Below, piece by piece: positions 56,810 through 64,000 of a stretch of 64,000 nt of DNA. Under the pieces are notes generated by a model, which saw only the letters and a list, made by a program, of their open reading frames with translations, searched no databases and was not told the DNA's origin. The translations under genes and the position numbers were made by a program. Position 1 is the stretch's first letter. Each line of letters starts with the position of its first letter. The stretch is from NCBI GenBank assembly GCA_030435675.1, contig CM059624.1, positions 4,736,769-4,800,768 on the forward strand, given 5' to 3'. Source of the DNA: Steinernema hermaphroditum. Its lineage: Eukaryota > Nematoda > Chromadorea > Rhabditida > Steinernematidae.

Positions 56810-57980
56810 AGCCTTTATTGGCCGATGTTTTTTAATATCTAACTGATGAATTTGGCAAATAAACACTCGTTTGCACAGGTCTGCTCCTCCCCTCAATTGA
56901 GTGTTCCTTGTGCGGTTGCCTCCACTTCTACCCTCGCCAATTTGCTGTGTGTATTTGGACCGTTACTGAACACTAACTGTCTGTCGCCAAGATAATGCCG
57001 ATAGCCACTCGAAAAATTTAACGGAGATATATAGTCAGATTCAAAAAACTTGTGCCCTTTTCGGCGTTCGGTCCTGGCACGCCATTTTTGCACATTCGCG
57101 GCGTGTGGTCGCGTCGTTCATAAGTAGGGTTGGCAACCGAGTCAGTCGAAATAGGCGGCTGATCAGTTAAATTTATTAAGGTTGATTCCAGCTTTCTTCA
57201 TTGTAATATCGGCGGAAGATTTCTAGCCCGGGCCCGCAAAAAAAATTAGAAAAATAAAAGAAAATTGACACCAAAAGTCGACCTGACTCGAAAAGTGACT
57301 CGAACCGACTCGACTCGAAAAGGCTCGAGTCATTTTTCGAGTCAGGTCGACTTTTGGTGTCAATTTTCTTTGGTGCCCGGGCTAGAAATCGAAAAAATGC
57401 TACTCCTCCGCGAGGAAAACTCTACCTTCTGTGAATCGGCGCTCATTCGACGCGCAATTGATTAAGGAAGAGGGCTATGCTTGCAATTTTCCAAAAAACG
57501 CACGAAACCATGGAGAAAAACGGCAAAGACTACGGTCGGTTCACCAAATTCACTATTTCGCCTTATAAACGACGCGACCACACGCCGCGAATGTGCAAAA
57601 ATGGCGTGCCAGGACCAAACGCCGAAAAGGGCACAAGTTTTTTGAATCTGACTATAATTGGTGGGGTTGGGTTATGCTCTGCATCGCTTTCATAGGGCAA
57701 CATTTATAAATTTTTTCTTTAATCCATTTTTTGCCAAATGTCATTGCCAGGATCAGAGGCTGTCTCGAGCCATCTGAAACTGCACGAGGTCGAAGTTGGT
57801 CAAGATGCCAGGGACTTCTTTTTTAGAGGTACAAGCAAAGAAATCGTTATTCTTGACATGTTCACGTGTTCTGTACGCTACTTCAAGAACTCCTCCCGTC
57901 GATACTCACTACCTGAATATGCCCACGACTGGAATAAGACGATAGTCGACTACAAGTATCAACACTTTCTCGACAATGTG
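56659..57980 (+). repeat. Duplicated block B (first copy)
   Basis: Matches 58825-60146 (offset 2,166) with at least one substitution (at 57488). It contains the end of the membrane-protein gene, a foldback element and most of a small gene. It is joined directly to block A' at 57981, which is the tandem duplication junction. Confidence 0.95.
57030..57656. repeat. Nested foldback element, first copy (627 bp)
   Basis: Outer arms 57030-57124 and 57562-57656 are 95-bp reverse complements with two visible mismatches. Inside lies a second palindrome (57218-57390) whose ends read gatttctagcccgggc. Its inner arms (about 57260-57370) pair over some 36 bp around gtcgacctgactcgaaaa, with a loop made of ctcga-type repeats. 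There is no transposase. It looks like a foldback or MITE-type element. A second copy is at 59196-59822. Confidence 0.88.
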
Positions 57981-58136
57981 AGAACGCACAACGGGAGGAA
58001 GCAAGTGTTTGCGTTTGCAAAGGATAGGCGGAGAAATTTCAAATATACGGTATCGAAATCACTTCGGGAATCAGGAAACCGAACTCATTATCAAGTGTCA
58101 CATGTTCGCTCGAAAACCGGTGAACCCTTGAAGTAG
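57738..58136 (+). pseudogene. Truncated copy of the small gene at 59904, fused to block A'
   Basis: Starts identically to the protein at 59904-60245. After residue 81 (QHFLDNV) it runs across the duplication junction at 57980/57981 into what is upstream sequence of the ShKT gene, adding about 51 unrelated residues before a stop. The real 3' end is missing. A translated product is possible but would be new. Confidence 0.75.
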
Positions 58137-58823
58137 CGTTGGATTCTACAGTTTCGATCACGACCTTCTTTTATGTGCTGCAATTCATTTCGCGATTTTG
58201 AACACGTAACGACATGTGTGACACAGTAAATCAGTCGCAACAAAATTCACCTTCTGTGCAAACAAACCCAAATTCGAAACGGATAAACCCTTGTGTCACA
58301 AAGAGCGTTGTTCATTATTTACCCAGACCTTTCTCATCGCCCATAAAAGCTATCCACTTCCCGAAGACCATCGTAAATCAGTCATGGGTCGTCTCCTTGT
58401 GCTCCTCGTTTTAATCTCATCTGTATTTGGACAATATGATGATATGCCGACACTTTGCGATGAATTTTCACCTGATATGTGTCCTGATGGTCAGACGTGT
58501 GACACTGAAGAAGGAGAATGTGTGGTAGCTGTGCCTCCAGGAAATGGCGGTAAGACCGGCTGGTTTTTTGCCACTGTATTTTCACTTTAGGCAACCCTCC
58601 GGAAGGCAATAGTAATCCTGGAGGCGTTGTTGTTGGTGGTAAGAGCAGCTTTTTGGAAAATTCTCTATTCGTTTTAGGTGACTTAAACGATCCGTGCACC
58701 CCTGGCGATGCCAATGCGTGCCGCACGGATGTGCCATCACCGGGACTCGTCTGCGATGCAGTTCGGAAGAAGTGTGTGTTTGCTGGTAATTTTCTCCCTT
58801 ATTTTCCGCCAGCCAGCTCATAT
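57981..58823 (+). repeat. Duplicated block A' (second copy)
   Basis: Copy of 54063-54905, including the TATA-like site (58342-58349) and exons 1-3 of the ShKT gene. It is followed directly by block B'. The intervening 1.75 kb (54906-56658) is absent. Confidence 0.95.
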
Positions 58824-58975
58824 ACACAGGAACCGGACGATGGATTGCGAAGACGGATGATTTCGGTCAGGCGGTATTTTGTGACTTGGCACACCACTGG
58901 TGCCAACACTTCGACCTGATGTGCGACCGCCGATGCAGCTTCACCAGTTTTGCCTACGAGCGAATGCGGTCTTGA
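58384..58975 (+). CDS. Predicted chimeric gene: ShKT-gene head joined to membrane-protein tail (155 aa)
   Basis: Exons 58384..58549, 58591..58638 and 58678..58785 are the same as exons 1-3 of the ShKT gene at 54466, with its promoter, signal peptide and both four-Cys modules. The original acceptor and ShKT domains are gone. The deletion joint supplies a new acceptor, tatacacag at 58821-58829, giving a normal 44-nt intron. Exon 4 (58830..58975) is the end of the gene at 55702, read in that gene's own frame: TGRWIAKTDDFGQAVFCDLA, ending AYERMRS. The product would be a secreted protein with a six-Cys tail and no membrane segment. If the acceptor is not used, retained intron gives a different short tail ending at 58919. 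Confidence 0.6.
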
Positions 58976-60146
58976 AGCCTTTATTGGCCGATGTTTTTTA
59001 ATATCTAACTGATGAATTTGGCAAATAAACACTCGTTTGCACAGGTCTGCTCCTCCCCTCAATTGAGTGTTCCTTGTGCGGTTGCCTCCACTTCTACCCT
59101 CGCCAATTTGCTGTGTGTATTTGGACCGTTACTGAACACTAACTGTCTGTCGCCAAGATAATGCCGATAGCCACTCGAAAAATTTAACGGAGATATATAG
59201 TCAGATTCAAAAAACTTGTGCCCTTTTCGGCGTTCGGTCCTGGCACGCCATTTTTGCACATTCGCGGCGTGTGGTCGCGTCGTTCATAAGTAGGGTTGGC
59301 AACCGAGTCAGTCGAAATAGGCGGCTGATCAGTTAAATTTATTAAGGTTGATTCCAGCTTTCTTCATTGTAATATCGGCGGAAGATTTCTAGCCCGGGCC
59401 CGCAAAAAAAATTAGAAAAATAAAAGAAAATTGACACCAAAAGTCGACCTGACTCGAAAAGTGACTCGAACCGACTCGACTCGAAAAGGCTCGAGTCATT
59501 TTTCGAGTCAGGTCGACTTTTGGTGTCAATTTTCTTTGGTGCCCGGGCTAGAAATCGAAAAAATGCTACTCCTCCGCGAGGAAAACTCTACCTTCTGTGA
59601 ATCGGCGCTCATTCGACGCGCAATTGATTAAGGAAGAGGGCTATGCTTGCAGTTTTCCAAAAAACGCACGAAACCATGGAGAAAAACGGCAAAGACTACG
59701 GTCGGTTCACCAAATTCACTATTTCGCCTTATAAACGACGCGACCACACGCCGCGAATGTGCAAAAATGGCGTGCCAGGACCAAACGCCGAAAAGGGCAC
59801 AAGTTTTTTGAATCTGACTATAATTGGTGGGGTTGGGTTATGCTCTGCATCGCTTTCATAGGGCAACATTTATAAATTTTTTCTTTAATCCATTTTTTGC
59901 CAAATGTCATTGCCAGGATCAGAGGCTGTCTCGAGCCATCTGAAACTGCACGAGGTCGAAGTTGGTCAAGATGCCAGGGACTTCTTTTTTAGAGGTACAA
60001 GCAAAGAAATCGTTATTCTTGACATGTTCACGTGTTCTGTACGCTACTTCAAGAACTCCTCCCGTCGATACTCACTACCTGAATATGCCCACGACTGGAA
60101 TAAGACGATAGTCGACTACAAGTATCAACACTTTCTCGACAATGTG
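58825..60146 (+). repeat. Duplicated block B' (second copy)
   Basis: Copy of 56659-57980. At its right end it continues into unique sequence that completes the small gene at 59904, so this copy keeps the original right flank. Confidence 0.95.
59196..59822. repeat. Nested foldback element, second copy
   Basis: Outer arms 59196-59290 and 59728-59822, inner palindrome 59384-59556. Same element as at 57030, copied with block B rather than by its own insertion. The rest of 58976-59903 holds only 3' UTR and upstream sequence. Confidence 0.88.
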
Positions 60147-60245
60147 ATCGACGAAGGGAAAAGAATCCAACGCATGCTATCGCTAGTATTTTTAAGAAGA
60201 AAAAGGCCGGTTATGAATTTGGATCTAAGCTCTGATAGCTGCTAA
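59904..60245 (+). CDS. Unknown small protein (113 aa), intact copy
   Basis: Single exon from ATG 59904, followed by AATAAA at 60267-60272. Charged, with HLKLHEVEVGQDARDFFFRG, EIVILDMFTCSVRYF, YAHDWNKTIVDYKYQHFLDN and a basic C-terminal stretch. No signal peptide or domain recognised. The first copy (57738) lost its last 32 residues. An upstream exon cannot be excluded. Confidence 0.45.
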   Translation: MSLPGSEAVSSHLKLHEVEVGQDARDFFFRGTSKEIVILDMFTCSVRYFKNSSRRYSLPEYAHDWNKTIVDYKYQHFLDNVIDEGKRIQRMLSLVFLRRKRPVMNLDLSSDSC

Positions 60246-60450
60246 ATTCGTATATGGAGGAAACATAATAAACCAGTTTTACCAATATTGCTCTCTTTGC
60301 TGGGGTTTTGTCCTTGCTTACATTTTGTCTCGTTTACTTTGCCCTTGTCTAGACAGCTCCTCAAATCGCAAATGTCTCAAATGGGTTCTTCGAGCTCACT
60401 TCATCAACTGACGCCACCCCGACCGGTCGTCTCACTGATCTCCAACTGAT

Positions 60451-61295
60451 ATGTCTTCCGCCTCTGTCACAGCGGCTGCCACTGCTGCTTCCACCGCTGC
60501 TGCCACTATCGAACTGGTGAAAGATGTTGTGAGGAATAGCTACAATACGGCTGCAAGTGCTTCCAGCACTCTTGCTCCGACGCTTCTCACCTTAAACGGT
60601 TTTCTCAACACTAACGCCAAGTTCTGGAGTTTCTGGATTGCGATCACTTTCATTCTGATCGTCCTCTGCGTGACTGCTCTCTCCTATTGCATACAACTCC
60701 AGGAGGAGCGTGAAGAGGCCGTCGTTGCAGCCAGGGTCAGTTCTGTGTATCGTGAACCATTTTGAAGTCATTTTCTTTCAGCATAGCCGGGAACAACTTC
60801 GTCGAGAGCGAGTAGTGAATGAGCAGCTCCGTTGGCACCAACGTATTCTTGGTAGTCGCCAGAAATCCCAGGAGTACGAGAGATGTCCGCGTCATCCACA
60901 GCCTGCTTCTTCAACGGTACTCATTTCGATGCCGCACGATGAGGATATGACCCGCAGCCGCATGTCTGGAGAACATCTGACGATGACTAGCCTCGCATCG
61001 ACACGTGGTCGCTACGCTCGCGTGGCCGGCGAAGAAGAGCCCACAAAGCCGATTTTGAAGAATCCTGCTCCGAAGGTGAACTTCAGCAATATCGATCTCA
61101 ACGAGCCATCTACGTCTGCTGCTATGCGTGTTGCAACTCCTGCTGTTCATCAAGCTCCTCGTCGTGTTCTGCCAACTTCTTCTGCCCAGAATTTCCGCAT
61201 GAACGAATTTCGCGGTAACCGTAAGTCACTCATCTCTTAGCACCCTTTTATGGATGTTTTTAGCCAGCTACATCGGCTTCACGCGCGACATCTGA
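60451..61295 (+). CDS. Single-pass membrane protein, unknown (251 aa)
   Basis: Exons 60451..60735, 60782..61220 and 61264..61295, in phase. Residues 1-50 are Ala/Ser/Thr-rich (ASVTAAATAASTAAATIELV). One transmembrane segment lies at about 56-79 (FWSFWIAITFILIVLCVTAL). A charged helix follows (QLQEEREEAVVAAR, REQLRRERVVNEQLRWHQR), then a long Ser/Pro-rich tail with basic patches. It is probably extracellular at the N-terminus and cytoplasmic after the segment. No domain recognised. AATAAA at 61327-61332. Confidence 0.72.
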
Positions 61296-61582
61296 ATAGT
61301 TCACAAAAAAGTAATGGTCCTACGAGAATAAATCTATTATATGAGTTGATCGTTTATGTCTGGTTATAGAAAACCAAAGCGCTGGGTTTACGCACGCCCT
61401 TAAATGGCTCGAAGGTTCAGGTGGCCCCAGATGGAGGGGCTCCTCGAAAAATTCCCTGGAAAAGGTCTAAAACAAAAGAGAACCGCTTTTACCGTCTTGT
61501 GATTTACAGTTTTTACAGATCTGTTAAACAAAGGTGTGAAATCGTACGTTTGTTCTTCAGTGTCCCATTCCATTCCTACTGA

Positions 61583-62228
61583 ATGGACGCCAAATCACGA
61601 TGGCCTCTTGAGCTAATCGCACCCATCATCGGGTGTATTGACGTGGAATCCCTAAAGACTCTATCCCAACTCAAATCTTCTTGGTCCGATTCCGTCGACG
61701 ATGCATTAGCTTCTCTCAGCAACATCATAGTTGGTGTGGTCTATTTGAAAGGCGCCCAGGATATAGAGATAAAGCTCGACAGGCTGGACTTCAACGGAAA
61801 TCGAATTGACTGGATTCCCTCGAAGCGAGATAAGTATGTCGTCAATGAGGTTAACTTGTTTGTGAAGCAGCGAGACCCGGCGAAGAGGAAACGTCTTTTC
61901 AAATGGAGCTTTCAAGGGTCCTTTCACGGAAGACAGTCGGACTAAAGAACTGAGGCGTCTTCGAGGACGCCGGTGCGTTCGCTGGCTGATCGATTTTTGG
62001 AAGAAGAATCCCTTCATCAAGTGGGACACCACCTACCTCATACCGACCGCAGAACGTGTCGACGATCTGTTGCGTGACTTCCAAGTTTGCAACGGCGGAG
62101 AACGGATACTGGTGGACGGAACATTCTTTTTTGGAGAGTACTCTTCACGTTCAGTACATCGACTCACCACCTTCTTCGCTGATCCCATTTATTATTTCCT
62201 TCTCTACATGTTGTTAGTAAAGTTTTAG
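61583..62228 (+). pseudogene. Frameshifted F-box-like gene
   Basis: ATG 61583 starts MDAKSRWPLELIAPIIGCID then LKTLSQLKSSWSDSV, an F-box-like opening. The frame closes at 61945, but protein-like coding continues in the +1 frame from about 61917 (FTEDSRTKELRRLR, CVRWLIDFWKKNPFIKW, RVDDLLRDFQVCNGGERIL) to a stop at 62228. No intron signals explain the change, so a one-base indel near 61910-61920 is likely: a pseudogene or a sequence error. Its layout resembles the MDxVP genes at 14618 and 44811. Confidence 0.65.
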
Positions 62229-62647
62229 ACGACCGAAAAGCGTGGTGCATAAACCTTACTTTCTTAAAGATCTTATCGCAAGTTAGATCGCTTTCCATCT
62301 CGAAACATATTTTATACACGATTAGCCCAATTCGAGCTTCTATAACTGAGCTTCAAATTTATTTCCATAGGCTTTCATCTAACTACAATGGCATCTATCT
62401 TTAGAGTCACCAAATCGATCCAATGACTCGAAGATCGTGTCCACCTAACAGCCCACAAACAACTGGAGCTCAAATGTTTGCTCAAATGGCTCGTGTTTAT
62501 CCCAGTGTTATTTACGCCAGTTTTGACCGTTGTCCATTTTCGGCCAAAACAAGCGATTTCTAGAGCATCCACTGGTGCTCCGGTTTATTCAGCGGCTTTC
62601 CAAAGCGCCTATAAAGGATTGACCAAATCACTCGACATCGCACAGTC
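62229..62647. other. Intergenic, promoter of the next gene
   Basis: TATAAAGG at 62610-62617 lies 31 bp before the ATG at 62648. Nothing else recognised. Confidence 0.5.
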
Positions 62648-63291
62648 ATGTTTTTGCTCGTTCTCTGCGTGCTTCTGCCAGTAGCGACCGCAACAAGTCC
62701 TACCATCTCCTCGTGTAACGACACGAGTGTCGAGGTTCAGAATGCCACCACTGGCGACCGGCTGGAGTGTTTGGAGCTGGAAAACGGCACTCTATCATGC
62801 CCTGATGGGATGACTTGTCATGATGAGTCCAAGAAGTGCGTCTTTCTCGCGGACCAGGAAGAAATATTCTGTCTTACGACACCGGACGGAGACTCCTTTT
62901 GCCCCAATGGTTACAGATGCAACCTCGCCACGTCCATCTGCGAGCCATCCGGTAAGGAGGCCTTCAAGTGCCCACTTCATCTCTTTTAGGACCACCCGGA
63001 GGGGGGCGGGGTAGGAGTTGTGCAGATCGAAGTCGCCAAGGAAGAGTTTCCGACTGTCCCCAAAGAAAACATCTTTGCAAGAGCCAGCTCTACAAGGAGC
63101 TGATGAAGAAGGAGTGCCCGAGGACGTGTGGGTACTGTGACAGAGACAATCGAAGACCTCGACCTAACTGTGTGGACAAGGCCGCTCCCGGAAGGATTTC
63201 CGACTGTCCAAGCCGGCAACATCTCTGCGAAGATCCGCGATATATGGCGCTGATGGCTGAGCAGTGTCCTAGAACATGTGATCTGTGTTGA
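62648..63291 (+). CDS. Secreted Cys-rich protein with two ShKT domains (201 aa)
   Basis: Exons 62648..62951 and 62990..63291, in phase. Signal peptide MFLLVLCVLLPVATAT. Two four-Cys modules (LECLELENGTLSCPDGMTCH..C and IFCLTTPDGDSFCPNGYRCN..C) precede two ShKT domains (CADRSRQGRVSDCPQRKHLC..CPRTCGYC and CVDKAAPGRISDCPSRQHLC..CPRTCDLC). It lacks the long Ser/Thr/Pro linker of the gene at 54466. The domain order is the same, so they are paralogs. AATAAA at 63438-63443. Confidence 0.9.
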
Positions 63292-63538
63292 GACCGCCTA
63301 AATGTCTGTGCCTTATTCTATTCAAGTGCGTTATGTCTGTTGTCAAGATATCGGTTCTGATACGACTGCCTAGACTTGGGTTGTCGGACCGTGCAAGGGG
63401 TTTAATGTTCAGTGTTACTTGGGTCGTTGCAAGTTCGAATAAAGCTATAGTTCATTCGGTCTTTCCGTCATCCACTCGGCCGGTTGCGCGTATTCTCTAC
63501 AGAGCACGGAACTACATGTCTGTTTTATCCAGAATAAA

Positions 63539-64000
63539 TCAACAGAACCCGCAAGTCATCGGGCATTGGGTCCTCATAACTTCGTGGTACAGCGAGTTCT
63601 TGCAAAGATAGCGCTTCTGTGAGCATTCCGAGACGTTGAAGTCCACACATTTCGATGTTACCCTGTTCCCAGAAGACTTTTCTGCACAGCGACCGCAAGT
63701 TTTGGGACATTGCAGAGTCATGAGGTCGTAGTAGAGACTGTTATTGCAGAGGTACTTCTTTCGAGGACAGTCAGAAACGCGGCCAGAGACGCGAAGGTCT
63801 TCGCATTCCCCGTTTCTGGGCAGTGGAGCAGATCCATCGACGCCGTCGCCATTACCTAAAGTCTGTCTAAGTTTTGTATCGATGTCATCTTTACCATAAT
63901 CGTGTGGAAGACAGAGGAAGCGACTGGCGGCGCATGAAGTGCCTGAAGGACAGTTTGGACTCTGCATCGAGCACGTTTTAAAGCACTTGTTGTACGACAA
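63539..64000 (-). CDS. ShKT-domain secreted protein, 3' part (continues beyond 64000)
   Basis: Open from the window edge to a stop at 63539, no start codon inside. It has one four-Cys-like module (CSMQSPNCPSGTSCAASRFLC), a short linker and two ShKT domains (CEDLRVSGRVSDCPRKKYLC..CPKTCGRC, CVDFNVSECSQKRYLC..CPMTCGFC). The final domain is slightly shorter. The signal peptide must lie beyond the window. It converges with the paralog at 62648. Confidence 0.87.
   Translation of the reverse strand: MSYNKCFKTCSMQSPNCPSGTSCAASRFLCLPHDYGKDDIDTKLRQTLGNGDGVDGSAPLPRNGECEDLRVSGRVSDCPRKKYLCNNSLYYDLMTLQCPKTCGRCAEKSSGNRVTSKCVDFNVSECSQKRYLCKNSLYHEVMRTQCPMTCGFC

Noticed and set aside
1..64000. CRISPR arrays, prophage, bacterial operons
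   Set aside because: No regularly spaced repeats and no bacterial genes. Introns and tRNA type show a eukaryotic nuclear genome.

Overview
This window is nuclear DNA from a nematode. The evidence is short introns (mostly 39-53 nt) ending in tttcag or ttttag, AG sites directly before start codons that look like spliced-leader acceptors, a cuticle collagen, secreted C-type lectins with two or three domains, ShKT-domain proteins, and F-box-like genes beginning MDxVP. The last family reminds me of steinernematid (clade IV) worms, but that is recollection and not proof. All gene models were built by hand from reading frame, splice sites and intron phase.

Positions 1-13 kb are gene-poor: a partial F-box gene at the left edge, two head-to-head initiator tRNA-Met genes, and long non-coding DNA with GC-rich blocks. 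A decayed mariner element with perfect ends (13218-14542) sits just upstream of an MDxVP gene. Positions 16-28 kb hold mostly housekeeping genes on the minus strand: a coiled-coil protein, cox-10 (with a GC-AG intron), rpl-3, an unknown Ser-rich protein, the ribosome-associated chaperone DNAJC2/dnj-11, and a cuticle collagen.

Positions 28-40 kb are a C-type lectin (CTL) cluster. Two inverted 2,715-bp arms (28268-30982 and 37513-40227) each carry a divergent CTL pair. Three further CTL genes lie between them. Copying truncated a small unknown gene in the left arm. Positions 40-54 kb return to ordinary genes: a short WBP11-like protein, rpl-7A, a four-TM protein, a small secreted peptide beside an MDxVP gene, a core-1 beta-1,3-galactosyltransferase, a frameshifted CK1/TTBK-type pseudokinase, LUC7L3 and rps-25.

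Positions 54-64 kb hold three secreted ShKT genes and a recent tandem duplication of form A-X-B-A'-B', where X is missing from the second copy. The A'/B' junction appears to create a new in-frame splice acceptor. The result would be a chimeric gene that joins the secreted Cys-rich half of the ShKT gene to the tail of a neighbouring membrane-protein gene. I consider this the most interesting feature. Each B copy also carries a nested foldback (hairpin) element.
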